Source of the DNA: an uncultured Alphaproteobacteria bacterium
Lineage (GTDB): Bacteria > Pseudomonadota > Alphaproteobacteria > HIMB59
DNA length: 50,766 nucleotides
Direction: 5' to 3'
Assembly: GCA_902610255.1 (NCBI GenBank)
Contig: CACLUX010000008.1
Coordinates: 1-50,766, forward strand
Shown here: positions 16,268 through 26,015 of the stretch, piece by piece
Layout of the letters: every line of letters starts with the position of its first letter
How positions within the stretch are numbered: position 1 is the first letter of the stretch
Notes under the pieces: model-generated
What the model saw: the letters and a program-made list of their open reading frames with translations, nothing else
Told to the model about the DNA's origin: nothing
Databases searched by the model: none
Program-made: the position numbers and the translations under genes

Positions 16268-17110
16268 ATGACAACCTGTTATATTAATGGAAAATACAAA
16301 CCTCTAAATCAATCGTATATCAGTGTAACAGATAGAGGTTTTCAATTCTCTGATGGGGTTTATGAGGTAATTGCTGTATTCAGAGGTGAATTAGTAGATT
16401 TAAATCTTCATATAAACAGATTGTTTGTTTCTTTAAAAAAAATGAACATAAAAATTAAATTCAATAGAAATCAAATAATTAATATCACCAATAAAATCAA
16501 AAAATTAAATAAATTAAAAATGGGTATAATTTACATCCAAATTACAAGAGGGGATCAAAACCCAAGGGAACATAAATACCCTGATAAACTTAAGCCTAAT
16601 ATTATTATTTACTCAATTAATAAAAACTTTGAATATTTAAATAAGTTAGCACTAAAAGGTGTAAAAACGTCTCTTTATCCAGATATAAGGTGGCATAGGT
16701 CAGATATTAAAAGTATTTCTCTATTGGGTAATGTTCTAGCTGCAAATCATGCAAAAGAGAATAATTCACATGAAGCAGTATTATTTGATAATAGAAATAT
16801 GATAACTGAGGGTAATTCTTCAAGTATTTGGATTATAAAAAAAAATAAATGTATTACGCACCCACTTAACTTTAGAATTTTAAAGGGATGTACAAGGCAT
16901 AAATTAATATCAATTTTAAAAAAAAATAAATTTAAATTTGAGGAAAAAAAATTTTCCATTAAATCTCTTCTTAATGCAGATGAAGCATTCATGACAAGTG
17001 CTACTAATTTTATAATGCCCATAGTTAAAGTTGATAAATTTACTATTTCAAACGGTAAGCCCGGTCTAAATACATTGAAATTTCGTAATTTATTTATCAA
17101 CGCAATATGA
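16268..17110 (+). CDS. dat: D-amino-acid aminotransferase (class IV PLP)
   Basis: This fold-type IV aminotransferase of 280 residues interconverts D-alanine and D-glutamate through their keto acids, supplying D-amino acids for peptidoglycan. The PLP lysine is Lys148 in RSDIKSISLLGN, the characteristic Dat motif. DRGFQFSDGVYEV (22-34), EAVLFDNRNMITEGNSS and the C-terminal EAFMTSATNFIMP are also conserved. Branched-chain enzymes share the fold, but the DIKS motif favours the D-amino-acid type. The stop overlaps the msrA start (ATGA). Confidence 0.88.
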   Translation: MTTCYINGKYKPLNQSYISVTDRGFQFSDGVYEVIAVFRGELVDLNLHINRLFVSLKKMNIKIKFNRNQIINITNKIKKLNKLKMGIIYIQITRGDQNPREHKYPDKLKPNIIIYSINKNFEYLNKLALKGVKTSLYPDIRWHRSDIKSISLLGNVLAANHAKENNSHEAVLFDNRNMITEGNSSSIWIIKKNKCITHPLNFRILKGCTRHKLISILKKNKFKFEEKKFSIKSLLNADEAFMTSATNFIMPIVKVDKFTISNGKPGLNTLKFRNLFINAI

Positions 17111-17682
17111 TCTTTAGACTTTTCCTTTTCTTATTTTTGTTACCTATTACAGCTTACGCAAAAATTAATACAATTTACTTAGCTGGTGGGTGTTTCTGGT
17201 GTGTTGAGGAGGTTTATGAAAAATTAAAGGGTGTAATTGATGTTCGATCTGGTTATTCAGGAGGTCATGTTGAAAATCCAACTTATCAAGAAGTTGTCAA
17301 GGGTGATACAGGCCATATAGAAGTGGCTGAAATTATTTTTGACTCAGATATTGTTAGTTTAGATAAGATCATTAGGGTTTTTTTTGTCAATATTGATCCT
17401 TTTGATAGTGCTGGTCAATTTTGTGATAAAGGTTATTCATATAAAAGTGCTCTTTTCAGTAATGACCAAACTGTTATAGATAGATTTAACTTTTACATAA
17501 ATAAAATTCAGGAAAATCACAAACAGAAGGTGGAAACAATGATCTTACCTTTTAAAAATTTTTATGTAGCAGAGGAGTATCATCAGGATTATTACAAAAA
17601 AAATCCAATAAGATATACATATTACAAGTACAATTGCGGAAGAGAGCAGAGGATTAAACAATTAAAAATTAATTTAGGATGA
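17107..17682 (+). CDS. msrA: Peptide-methionine (S)-S-oxide reductase, exported
   Basis: MsrA repairs oxidised methionine. The catalytic cysteine is Cys29 in GGCFWC (27-32), followed by GVIDVRSGYSGG and the HIEVAEI strand. A resolving cysteine lies in YKYNCGREQ near the C-terminus. The first 18 residues form a signal peptide ending in AYA, so this copy should work in the periplasm. It overlaps dat by 4 bp and the DnaJ-domain gene by 4 bp, forming a translationally coupled trio. Confidence 0.93.
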   Translation: MIFRLFLFLFLLPITAYAKINTIYLAGGCFWCVEEVYEKLKGVIDVRSGYSGGHVENPTYQEVVKGDTGHIEVAEIIFDSDIVSLDKIIRVFFVNIDPFDSAGQFCDKGYSYKSALFSNDQTVIDRFNFYINKIQENHKQKVETMILPFKNFYVAEEYHQDYYKKNPIRYTYYKYNCGREQRIKQLKINLG

Positions 17683-18338
17683 TTAAACTCTTATTATTAT
17701 TTTCAATTGTAGCTATATGTATCTTTGTTTTCTTTGGTAATCAATTATCATCTCGTTATAAAAAATATTTAATTATTTCATTAATAATAATTCTAGGATG
17801 TTTTTTAATTTTTTCAGGAAAATTAAATTTTCTACCTGTTGCCTTAGCTCCTGCTTTGCTTTTTTTTCGAAGGATCTCATCATTATTGACTATATTAAAT
17901 TTGTTTTCACGATCTTCTTTTGGCAGTAAGTTCAAGCCAAAAATTAATACGAAGTATTTACAAATTGAAATTGTTTTACAATCACGTCAAGCTACAATTA
18001 ATATTAGAGAGGGAGTCTTTAAAGGCCGTTCTTTTTCCTCCTTATCTCAAAATGAGGTATCGAAGCTCTTAGAGGAACTAAAAATAAATGATCCTCGTGG
18101 ATTTAATATTTTAAATGTAATTATTAGTCAAAATAAACAATCTACATCTTCTTCAGACAAGTCACAAATGACAGAGGAGGAAGCACTATCAGTTTTAGGT
18201 CTTAAAAAAGGAGCTTCTGATGATGATATTAAAAAATCATATTATGACTTAATGAAGAAGTTCCATCCTGATAAAGATGGTAATAACTATTTATCTAATT
18301 TAATAACTGAAGCAAAAAATAAGCTTTTAAATAGTTAA
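17679..18338 (+). CDS. Membrane-anchored J-domain protein
   Basis: The protein has two to three N-terminal hydrophobic segments (about residues 3-19, 30-46 and 50-64), a linker, and a C-terminal J domain (about 166-219). The J domain contains the HPD tripeptide at 196-198 in MKKFHPDKDG. Such proteins recruit DnaK at the inner membrane, similar in layout to alphaproteobacterial Tim14-like proteins. At 219 residues it lacks the Gly/Phe and zinc domains of DnaJ. It overlaps msrA by 4 bp, and typA follows after 26 bp. Confidence 0.85.
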   Translation: MIKLLLLFSIVAICIFVFFGNQLSSRYKKYLIISLIIILGCFLIFSGKLNFLPVALAPALLFFRRISSLLTILNLFSRSSFGSKFKPKINTKYLQIEIVLQSRQATINIREGVFKGRSFSSLSQNEVSKLLEELKINDPRGFNILNVIISQNKQSTSSSDKSQMTEEEALSVLGLKKGASDDDIKKSYYDLMKKFHPDKDGNNYLSNLITEAKNKLLNS

Positions 18339-18364
18339 TTTTAATCTATAAGACACCTATCTCA

Positions 18365-20182
18365 ATGAACGATATTAAGAATCTTGCAATCATTGCTCAT
18401 GTAGATCATGGGAAAACCACTCTTATTGACAATTTATTGAAGCAATGTGGAATTTTTAGAGATAATCAAGAAATATCAGAAAGAATTATGGACTCTAATG
18501 ATTTAGAAAAAGAAAGAGGCATAACTATTTTAGCAAAACCTACCTCTATAATATTTCAAGATACTCGAATAAATATAATCGATACACCTGGACATGCAGA
18601 TTTTGGTGGAGAAGTAGAACGTGTCTTATCAATGGTCGATGGTGTTATCTTACTTATTGATTCATCAGAAGGTCCGATGCCTCAGACAAAATTTGTCTTA
18701 GGAAAGGCTTTAAAACAAGGACTTAAGCCGATAGTAGTAATCAATAAAATCGATAAATCTGACTCAAGACCAGATGATGTGTTAAACGAAGTTTTTGATT
18801 TATTTGTCTCTCTTGATGCAAATACTCAACAATTAGATTTTCCAGTTTTATACGCATCAGGTAGAAGTGGATGGTGTGTTAATGATTTGTCGGATGATAG
18901 ATCAAGCCTAACACCTCTGTTAAATAAAATAATTAGTCATGTACCATCACCAGATGTTGATAATACTAGACCTTTTGCAATGTTATCAACACTTTTAGAC
19001 TATGATCCATACTTAGGAAGATGTCTAATTGGAAGAGTAGAGCAGGGTTCTGCAAAAATAAACGACAGCGTTCATGCTTTAAACTTATCAGGTAAAATCA
19101 TTGAAACTGGAAGACTTACTAAACTTTTAAAATTTGAGGGAACTAAAAAAATAACTGTTAACTCAGTTAACACTGGAGATATAGTTTGCATAGCAGGTTT
19201 ATCAATCACATCAGTATCAGATACCATTTGTTCAACTGATATAGAAACACCAATAAAATCAACACCAATAGATCCTCCTACTATGTCAATTAACATTATG
19301 GTTAATGACTCACCATTAGCTGGAACTGAAGGGAAAAAAGTAACATCAACTTTAATAAGAAATAGATTAATAGCTGAGGCTGAGACAAACGTTGCTATTA
19401 CCTTCTCAGAAAATCAAAATAAAGACTCATTTGAAATTGGAGGAAGAGGTGAATTGCAATTAGGTGTTTTAATAGAAACCATGAGACGAGAGGGTTTTGA
19501 ATTATCTCTTTCTAGACCTAAAGTAGTTTACAAAGATCTAGAGGGAACAAAGTGTGAACCCTATGAAGAGGTAACGATAGATGTAGATGAAGAGTTTTCT
19601 AGTATTGTTATTGATAACATGAATCAAAGAAAAGCTGATATGTTAGACATGAGAAAATCTGGAGTTGATAAAACTAGGTTATTATTTATTGCCCCTTCTA
19701 GAGGACTAATTGGCTATCAAAGTAAGTTTTTAACGGACACAAGAGGAACTGGTGTATTAAACAGAGTCTTTCACTCTTATAAACCATTTAAAGGGGAGAT
19801 TACAGAGAGAAGGGCAGGCGCGTTAATCTCCACAGGAAATGGTAAAGCAATAGCTTATGCCATTTGGAAGCTTCAAGATAGAGGAGTAATGTTTGTTAAA
19901 CACCAAACACCTGTTTATCAAGGTATGGTAGTCGGTGAGCATACCAGAGATAATGATTTAGAGATAAATGTTCTAAAAGGAAAACAATTAACTAATGTTA
20001 GAGCATCTGGGTCTGATGAGGCCGTAAATTTAACTGCTCCTAGGATCATGTCACTTGAGGAAATGATGACTTATATAAATTCTGACGAATTATTGGAGGT
20101 TACTCCTAAAAACTTAAGACTAAGAAAAAGGTATCTTGATCCAAACGAGAGAAAAAGATTTTCTAAAGTTGGAAATTTATAA
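18365..20182 (+). CDS. typA: Ribosome-associated GTPase TypA/BipA
   Basis: This translational GTPase of 605 residues acts in 50S assembly and in stress or low-temperature growth. The G1 motif AHVDHGKTT is at 11-19, with the switch region [23 protein letters not shown] and NKIDK after it. The EF-G-like domains and the TypA-specific C-terminal region ([28 protein letters not shown]) are intact. Its length matches the family, and it is the last plus-strand gene before the 521-bp gap. Confidence 0.97.
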   Translation: MNDIKNLAIIAHVDHGKTTLIDNLLKQCGIFRDNQEISERIMDSNDLEKERGITILAKPTSIIFQDTRINIIDTPGHADFGGEVERVLSMVDGVILLIDSSEGPMPQTKFVLGKALKQGLKPIVVINKIDKSDSRPDDVLNEVFDLFVSLDANTQQLDFPVLYASGRSGWCVNDLSDDRSSLTPLLNKIISHVPSPDVDNTRPFAMLSTLLDYDPYLGRCLIGRVEQGSAKINDSVHALNLSGKIIETGRLTKLLKFEGTKKITVNSVNTGDIVCIAGLSITSVSDTICSTDIETPIKSTPIDPPTMSINIMVNDSPLAGTEGKKVTSTLIRNRLIAEAETNVAITFSENQNKDSFEIGGRGELQLGVLIETMRREGFELSLSRPKVVYKDLEGTKCEPYEEVTIDVDEEFSSIVIDNMNQRKADMLDMRKSGVDKTRLLFIAPSRGLIGYQSKFLTDTRGTGVLNRVFHSYKPFKGEITERRAGALISTGNGKAIAYAIWKLQDRGVMFVKHQTPVYQGMVVGEHTRDNDLEINVLKGKQLTNVRASGSDEAVNLTAPRIMSLEEMMTYINSDELLEVTPKNLRLRKRYLDPNERKRFSKVGNL

Positions 20183-20703
20183 ACTGTATTATAATTTACA
20201 TTAAATATTTATAATAAAATATTGTATTTACTACCTATATTTGAATTTATTCTTTATTCTATTTATAAAGAAAAAAACAAATAATCTGACTAAATCAAAA
20301 ATAAAATAAACATAAAATGAGATATTAAGCATAAATATTGAGAATTAATTAAATTTTGGAGGAATTAAACTAGTATTCACACATTTTTATCTGATTAAAT
20401 AGAAATTAGAGCTCTAAATTAAGTGATAGTTATCATTACTTGCTAATAAAACTATCAAGACAGTTATTCAAATCTATGATTTCAAAAAAACTATAAAAAA
20501 ACATTAAAATCGGACATTTTTAGCTTAAAGACCTTATGTAAATTGCGACACTACCAAAATTTAGGAAATATTTGGATTTTGAGTTGGAATATTATCAATA
20601 TTTTTTTCAGTAAATCAATAGTCAAATTCATAAAATTACCTAAGGATTTATACTTAATAAAATTTCAATATACCTAAAAACGCAAAAAAATTGAAAATAG
20701 ACA
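20183..20703. other. 521-bp non-coding gap
   Basis: This is the only stretch of more than 300 bp without a gene. It lies between the convergent typA and HCCA-isomerase genes. All six frames are broken by frequent stops, and the longest ATG reading frames are under 30 codons. Base composition is even richer in A+T than the genes. I see no tRNA, no strong GC-rich terminator and no clear relic of a gene. The only structure noted is the palindrome and hairpin pair at 20406-20441. Confidence 0.8.
20406..20441. repeat. Palindrome followed by imperfect hairpin
   Basis: TTAGAGCTCTAA (20406-20417) is a perfect 12-bp palindrome. Three bases later AAGTGATAGTTATCATTACT plus T (20421-20441) can fold into a seven-pair stem counting one G-T pair. 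Both lie inside the non-coding gap between convergent genes. They could mark a small RNA or a weak terminator, or be chance in AT-rich DNA. Confidence 0.3.
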
Positions 20704-21297
20704 TTATTTTGAAAGCCATTTTATGGCATCTTCACATCTGTCATCGCCCCAAAAAACCTCATTTTCAACGGTAAATGTGGGGCTTCCAAAAATGCCTTTA
20801 TTTTTAGCCATTTCTGTGTTTTTTAAATATTTTTGTTCAATTTCGTCTGTTTGAGCTTGTTTTATTAAACTATCTGAATCAAGTCCAATTTCTTTAAGAG
20901 TAGAACTCAAATTTGGTTCTAATCCAGGCTCCAAATGCTCTAAAAACCACTTTTTATAAGTTAAAATAGTATATTCTTTGATCCACCCTTGATCTTTTCC
21001 CAAAATTGCAACTTTGTTGGCTAAATCGAACTCTTTAAGTGGGTAGGGTGCAGGTACTTTTGCATCAAATCCATAGAAGTTAGCTCTTCTCTGAACATCC
21101 CGCCACATATAATCAATCTTATCTCTTTTTTTTTCAGCCATAAAAGGGACATTCTCCATTTCAATCATTCTTGATCTCACACTGAAAGGACACCATTCAA
21201 ATACAACTTCATTTTCAGTCTCAATCTGCGCTAATCTTTGCGTGGAGAGGTAAGTATATGTACTTCCAATTGAGTACCAGAATTCTATTTTTCTCAT
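20704..21297 (-). CDS. DsbA-family 2-hydroxychromene-2-carboxylate isomerase-like protein
   Basis: This 197-residue thioredoxin-fold protein belongs to the kappa-class GST/HCCA isomerase family. The N-terminal WYSIGSTYTYLS (7-18) holds the glutathione-binding Ser and Tyr. VFEWCPFSVR, the helical insert with YMWRDVQRRA and KNKGIFGSPTFTV with the cis-proline are typical, as is FWGDDRCEDAI at the end. In pathway organisms the enzyme acts in naphthalene degradation, but nothing nearby suggests that, so the real substrate is unknown. Confidence 0.85.
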   Translation of the reverse strand: MRKIEFWYSIGSTYTYLSTQRLAQIETENEVVFEWCPFSVRSRMIEMENVPFMAEKKRDKIDYMWRDVQRRANFYGFDAKVPAPYPLKEFDLANKVAILGKDQGWIKEYTILTYKKWFLEHLEPGLEPNLSSTLKEIGLDSDSLIKQAQTDEIEQKYLKNTEMAKNKGIFGSPTFTVENEVFWGDDRCEDAIKWLSK

Positions 21298-21378
21298 AGG
21301 TTCTACTTTAACTGAAATAATTGAAATTATTATTAAAAATAAGTGATCTGGTCACATCTGTCGCATGTATAAAAGGCC

Positions 21379-21651
21379 ATGAAAAACATGTTTATGCAAA
21401 TTTACAGTGGAGTGATGGACGCTGATTGGAATCCTCTAAGAAAAATACCTAGTGTGGCTCTGAGACACCTCATTATGCAACTTTTAGCATGGATGTGGTG
21501 TATCATTTTTTCACTATATTTTGGCTCTTTTTTGATTTTTGGCATCACAGCTAGTGCTCATTTTCTACTTATTTTTGGAACTTTTATGACAGCGGCTACT
21601 TTTGCAACTGCTCCAAAAATTGTAAAATCTAAGTATAATAACAGTAAATAA
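21379..21651 (+). CDS. Small membrane protein, function unknown
   Basis: The 90-residue protein has a short polar N-terminus (MDADWNPLRKIPSVALRH) and two adjacent hydrophobic helices, about residues 32-54 and 58-78, ending in a Lys-rich tail. Its ATG lies 81 bp from the divergent HCCA-isomerase start. I do not recognise the family. Composition and layout look like a real inner-membrane protein. Confidence 0.6.
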   Translation: MKNMFMQIYSGVMDADWNPLRKIPSVALRHLIMQLLAWMWCIIFSLYFGSFLIFGITASAHFLLIFGTFMTAATFATAPKIVKSKYNNSK

Positions 21652-21665
21652 TATACTGTTTTTAC

Positions 21666-22124
21666 TTACTTTTTACATACATCAACTTCAAAAGCACTAG
21701 TTAATTCTATAAGCCTTTTTGTTTGAACTTTTACAGAACTATTAGTAGATCCTGCTGCTGGTATAACGATTTCAAAGTTATTTAAGGACTTATCGTAATA
21801 TATATCTAATTTATTTGGTAATCCAAAGGGACAAACCCCTCCAATAGGGTGAGAGGTGATTTGCAATGTCTCATCAGCAGTCAGCATTTTTGCCTTTTTT
21901 TTGAAGAAATTCTTATATTTTTTATTATCGATTTTTACATCTCCAGAAGTCATTAACAAAATTGGTTTTTCTATGATTAAAGCAATTGTTTTAACTATTT
22001 GTCCTTTCTCAACATTATGAGCATTTGCAGCTTGTTCAACAGTTGCTGTAGACTCTTTAAATTCTGATATCTCTAGGTCAGGGGCTATAATACTAAGATG
22101 ATCTTTGACTGATTTTATTGACAT
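21666..22124 (-). CDS. YbaK/EbsC-type aminoacyl-tRNA deacylase
   Basis: This 152-residue free-standing editing domain of the YbaK superfamily hydrolyses mischarged tRNAs such as Cys- or Ala-tRNA(Pro). Conserved features are VEQAANAHNVEKGQIVKTIALI (29-50, including the Lys and Thr of the active site), GGVCPFGLP and AAGSTNSSVKV. It differs from the ProXp-type protein at 12955-13473, which has the longer NFHPLDN motif. It ends 14 bp from the stop of the small membrane protein gene. Confidence 0.88.
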   Translation of the reverse strand: MSIKSVKDHLSIIAPDLEISEFKESTATVEQAANAHNVEKGQIVKTIALIIEKPILLMTSGDVKIDNKKYKNFFKKKAKMLTADETLQITSHPIGGVCPFGLPNKLDIYYDKSLNNFEIVIPAAGSTNSSVKVQTKRLIELTSAFEVDVCKK

Positions 22125-22163
22125 TTACACATTTATTTGTTGCATAATATATATTATAAGAAT

Positions 22164-22946
22164 CTAGATAGTTATCTTAAGTCCATCGTAAGCTGGATAT
22201 ATATTATCATTAAATAGTTTTTTATATTCAGTTTCATAATCAATATGTGCAGTCATATGACTAAGAAAAGTTTGTTTTGCGTTAACTTTTTTTGCCCAAT
22301 CAATTACTTTAGAATAACTGGCATGAGATGGGTGTTCATCATATCTCAAACAACCAAGAAACCAGCATTGAATGCCTTTGATTCTATCTAAATAATCCTC
22401 ATCATAAAAATACTTAATGTCTAAATTATAAGCTATTTTACTATCAAAAATGAAACCATAGGAGTCAATATTTCCATGATTTTGTCGAATAATCTCAATT
22501 TTAAAACCCTCAATCTCAGTATTATTCCCATTAAGAACGTTAGCATTTAAAATGGGTTCATAACCATGGGTGGATGACTTTGAAAACAAATAAGAAAAGC
22601 TATTTTGAAGAGTCTCTAAAGTTATTTTATCAGCATAAATTGGTATTTTTTTTCTATTTATCATTGAAATAGTCCTTAAATCATTAATTCCATGTATATG
22701 ATCAGCATGAGAATGTGTGTAAATAACTGAGCCGACATTATCAATTTTATTGTCGATTAACTGTTTCCTTAAATCTGGACTAGTATCAATTAGTATTGAT
22801 TTTCCTGCTTTTTTTAAAAGTATTGAAGGTCGTGTTCTTTGGTTTTTTGGATTTGATTTATCACAATTACCCCATATGCTATGAGATAGAGGGACTCCAA
22901 AACTTGAGCCACATCCTAATACATTTATTTCAGTTTTTTCAGTCAT
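22164..22946 (-). CDS. PhnP-like MBL-fold metallohydrolase
   Basis: This metallo-beta-lactamase-fold hydrolase of 260 residues has GCGSSFGVP at the N-terminus and the zinc motif HSHADH at 78-83. A distal His lies in RQNHGNIDSYG and another in LSHMTAHIDYE. The arrangement matches the PhnP-like phosphodiesterase group. In alphaproteobacteria it regularly follows tatD and metG, as here (8-bp overlap with tatD). It ends the operon that starts at mltB. The natural substrate is not established by sequence. Confidence 0.88.
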   Translation of the reverse strand: MTEKTEINVLGCGSSFGVPLSHSIWGNCDKSNPKNQRTRPSILLKKAGKSILIDTSPDLRKQLIDNKIDNVGSVIYTHSHADHIHGINDLRTISMINRKKIPIYADKITLETLQNSFSYLFSKSSTHGYEPILNANVLNGNNTEIEGFKIEIIRQNHGNIDSYGFIFDSKIAYNLDIKYFYDEDYLDRIKGIQCWFLGCLRYDEHPSHASYSKVIDWAKKVNAKQTFLSHMTAHIDYETEYKKLFNDNIYPAYDGLKITI

Positions 22947-23721
22947 TTATTTTAAAAAGCTTTTTGTAATTATAAGTACTAATTTCGCATGTATTAATGT
23001 AGTCGTTTCCAGTAATTTCACAATATTTTTCAACTATAATTTTTAAATAGCTTGGTTTATTAATTTTACCTCTTAAAGGGTCTGGCGTAAGATAAGGACT
23101 ATCAGTTTCAAAAATAATTTTTTTAATTGGTAGTATTTTAATTGTATCTCTTAATTTATTTGCATTTTTGAACGTAATAATACCCGACAAAGAAAAAAAA
23201 CAACCTAAATCAATGCATTTTTTTGCAAATTCTTCACTTCCAGTGAAACAATGTATAAGAATATCACCTATTTTTTTTGAGTATTTAGTTAAAATTTTAA
23301 TCATATCTTCTTCAGCGTCTCTCATATGAATTATACACGGTAAATTATTAACACTAGCTGCATCTAAATGTATCTCTAAGCTTTCTATTTGCTTATTTTT
23401 AGGAATATCATAATGATAATCCAAGCCTGTTTCCCCTATTCCAACAATTCTATCTTTAAATTTTTTAATATTTTCATTTAAAAGAGTCTTTATTTCCTCA
23501 GGTTTGATATCAAGAGTATTATTTGGGTGATGACCTAAAGTGATATCTACAAAATTAAAACCTTTAGTTAAATTAATATCTCTCTGAAACTCGTATATAT
23601 TAGAATTTATACTTAAAATTCGCTCTATGTTATTTTCTAGAGCATCTTTACAGATATCTGATACTGAATTTTTAAGTAATTCATGACCAAAATTTACATG
23701 ACTGTCTATTAAATTATTCAA
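22939..23721 (-). CDS. tatD: TatD-family metal-dependent hydrolase with altered HxH motif
   Basis: This TIM-barrel nuclease of the TatD/YcfH family has 260 residues. GETGLDYHYD, IIHMRDAEEDM, LIHCFTGS and ETDSPYLTPDP match the metal-site motifs. The first metal motif, normally HxH in DSHCHLD, reads DSHVNFG here, so the second histidine is Asn10. This could weaken one metal site. The gene overlaps metG upstream and the MBL hydrolase downstream by 8 bp each, the usual alphaproteobacterial order. Confidence 0.9.
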   Translation of the reverse strand: MNNLIDSHVNFGHELLKNSVSDICKDALENNIERILSINSNIYEFQRDINLTKGFNFVDITLGHHPNNTLDIKPEEIKTLLNENIKKFKDRIVGIGETGLDYHYDIPKNKQIESLEIHLDAASVNNLPCIIHMRDAEEDMIKILTKYSKKIGDILIHCFTGSEEFAKKCIDLGCFFSLSGIITFKNANKLRDTIKILPIKKIIFETDSPYLTPDPLRGKINKPSYLKIIVEKYCEITGNDYINTCEISTYNYKKLFKIND

Positions 23722-25234
23722 TTTTAGTAAATAAAGGTTCAGGTTGTCGTATTTTTAGAAATTTTAATTTAATTACTTCCTTAAAATTATCAAAAATATC
23801 TAATTTAATATTATTTGTATTTTCAAATAAATTGAATACTTCTGAGGTTTTTGAAGGCATAAAAGGAACTAAATATTGACTAACCCTGATAATGCATAGG
23901 CAAATATTAGCCAAAACTTTTTTCATTTGTTCAGGATCTGTTTTTTTTAATACCCAAGGAGCAGATTTATCGACATAATTATTTAAATCATTCAAAAATA
24001 AGAATAATTTTTTAAGGTATTCGTCATATTTGTAATTTTCCATATATTTAAACAACTCTTTTTCAGAGTCGTTAATTTGTTTTAAAATTTCAAAATTGAA
24101 ATTATCTACAGTTAAATTAATATTTTGTTCTAAATTTTTACAAATAAAACTAAGTATTCTTTGTATTAAATTTCCATAGTTATTTGCCAATTCACCATTA
24201 ATTCTATTTTTGATAGCCACCTTTGAAAAATCACCGTCATTGCCAAATGGAACCTCTCTAAAAAGAAAATATCTTACTGAGTCTAGACCGTATTCATCAA
24301 TCAATTCTTTAGGGTCAATTACATTACCAAGACTTTTACTAATTTTTTGACCCTCATTTGTCCACCAACCATGCGCTACGATCTGCTTTGGTGGATCTAA
24401 TTCTGCAGCCATTAAAAAAGCAGGCCAGAAAATAGCATGAAATCTGATTATATCCTTCCCTACTACATGTATCCCAGGCCAATATTTTTTATATAAATCA
24501 GAATTTTTATTTGGATAATCTAAAGCTGAAATATAGTTAGTTAGTGCATCTAACCAAACATAAACAATATGTTTTTCATCTGTAGGGACATCAATTCCCC
24601 ATTTAAATGTTGTTCTAGAAACGGATAGATCTTTCAACCCTGACTCAACAAATTTAATAACTTCATTAGATCTAGATTTTGGGACTATAAAATTTGGATT
24701 ATTCTTATAAAAATCTAACAGTTTGTCTTGCCATTTAGAAAGTCTAAAAAAGTATGACTCTTCTTCAACCCAAGATAATTCAGATCCAAAACTGTTATAT
24801 TTTTTCCCATTTTTTTCAACTATCTCATTATCAGCTACAAAAGCTTCATCTCTTACAGAATACCATCCACTATATTTGGACAAATAAATTTCATCTTTTT
24901 CCAACAGAACTCTCCATAAATTTTGAACAGACTTTTTATGTCTTTCTTCTGTTGTTCTTATAAAATCATCATTAGATAAATTTAATAAATTACTTAAATC
25001 TTTAAAATTTTCTGAAACCATATCCGTAAATTTTTGAGGATCTATATTTTTTTCTTGAGCAGCTCTTTCAACCTTTTGTCCATGCTCGTCTGTTCCTGTT
25101 AGAAAATAAGAATTAAAACCTCTACAATCATAAAATCTTTTTAATATATCAACAGCAATTGAGGTGTAAGCATGTCCAATATGAGGTTTATCGTTCACAT
25201 AATAAATCGGAGTTGTAAAATAATTATTAGACAT
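23714..25234 (-). CDS. metG: Methionyl-tRNA synthetase
   Basis: This class I aminoacyl-tRNA synthetase of 506 residues charges tRNA-Met in the cytoplasm. HIGH is at 18-21 and the KMSKS-equivalent KISKS at 297-301. TGTDEHGQK (47-55) and the WLDALTNYI segment are diagnostic. The region around SGWYSVRDEAFV lacks zinc-binding cysteines, and the C-terminal dimerisation domain is absent, as in many alphaproteobacteria. Eight-bp overlaps with holB and tatD indicate operon translation. Confidence 0.96.
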   Translation of the reverse strand: MSNNYFTTPIYYVNDKPHIGHAYTSIAVDILKRFYDCRGFNSYFLTGTDEHGQKVERAAQEKNIDPQKFTDMVSENFKDLSNLLNLSNDDFIRTTEERHKKSVQNLWRVLLEKDEIYLSKYSGWYSVRDEAFVADNEIVEKNGKKYNSFGSELSWVEEESYFFRLSKWQDKLLDFYKNNPNFIVPKSRSNEVIKFVESGLKDLSVSRTTFKWGIDVPTDEKHIVYVWLDALTNYISALDYPNKNSDLYKKYWPGIHVVGKDIIRFHAIFWPAFLMAAELDPPKQIVAHGWWTNEGQKISKSLGNVIDPKELIDEYGLDSVRYFLFREVPFGNDGDFSKVAIKNRINGELANNYGNLIQRILSFICKNLEQNINLTVDNFNFEILKQINDSEKELFKYMENYKYDEYLKKLFLFLNDLNNYVDKSAPWVLKKTDPEQMKKVLANICLCIIRVSQYLVPFMPSKTSEVFNLFENTNNIKLDIFDNFKEVIKLKFLKIRQPEPLFTKIE

Positions 25235-26015
25235 ACTTAATAAGATTAGAGTTTAATCTTGTAAAATAGATTGAAATTAGGTCATTTGTTAATGTATTGA
25301 ATTTTAAACTTTCATCTACATCAGTTAAATAATCTGAATGAAGTTTTAATAGATACTTGTAAAGTTTTTTATTATTTAAATTAGTTCTTAAATAGTAATT
25401 GAGTATTTTTAAAAATATTAATGAACATACGCTTATTTGATCTTTATTAAATAGTTTAACCTTTTCAAAAAAATCAGTACTTTTTAAATCAATGAAGGGG
25501 TTAATAAGAGAGTGTATTAATTCCTCTGAAATATTTTGATTTTGTCTTACTATGTCTTCTTTCATTGAATTGAAATCACTAAAATTTATCTTTGAATTCA
25601 AATCTCTGATAACTCTAGCCCTTGAAATTATTGTTTCAGGTAAACTTATTAGGTTTTTAGAACAAAAAATAAAATAGGTTTTTGATGGTATTTCTTCGAT
25701 GATTTTTAAAAGTCCATTTAAAGCATTAATATTTAAATAATTTACCTCTCTGACAAATATTACTTTGCTAAGGTTTAATACATTTGTATGTAAAAACTCT
25801 TTTTTCATTTTTCTTACTTGATCAATTGTTATAAATTTTGATTTTTCTTCGGGCTCTAGAATAATAAAACTTGTATCTATTTCATATTGTTTCTCATAGA
25901 AACTATTTAAAATCTGTTCCTCTAAATATGAAATACTCTCACTATTAGTAGTCTCTAATAAGTAAAAGCCACTACTCTCAGATTTTATAGTATTAACTAC
26001 TTTATCAATTTGCAT
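25227..26015 (-). CDS. holB: DNA polymerase III delta-prime-like clamp-loader subunit
   Basis: This 262-residue AAA+-like protein of the clamp loader loads the beta clamp onto primed DNA. It lacks a Walker A loop, as delta-prime proteins usually do. Recognisable segments are IDQVRKMKKEFLH, NINALNGLLKIIEEIPSKTYFIFCS and ETIISRARVI, corresponding to the Walker B/sensor I and SRC regions. The gene lies between tmk (19-bp overlap) and metG (8-bp overlap), the standard alphaproteobacterial position for holB. The zinc module is not visible. Confidence 0.85.
   Translation of the reverse strand: MQIDKVVNTIKSESSGFYLLETTNSESISYLEEQILNSFYEKQYEIDTSFIILEPEEKSKFITIDQVRKMKKEFLHTNVLNLSKVIFVREVNYLNINALNGLLKIIEEIPSKTYFIFCSKNLISLPETIISRARVIRDLNSKINFSDFNSMKEDIVRQNQNISEELIHSLINPFIDLKSTDFFEKVKLFNKDQISVCSLIFLKILNYYLRTNLNNKKLYKYLLKLHSDYLTDVDESLKFNTLTNDLISIYFTRLNSNLIKYV

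Noticed and set aside
16747..17100. 117-codon open frame antisense to dat
   Set aside because: It lies wholly inside a well-supported gene and its translation has no motif; AT-rich codon use leaves such antisense frames open.
20422..20440. Possible Fur-box-like sequence
   Set aside because: Only about 11 of 19 positions match the consensus, and it lies between the 3' ends of two genes where an operator has no target.
24754..24963. Open frame antisense to metG
   Set aside because: It is embedded in a conserved synthetase gene and has no start signal or recognisable domain.
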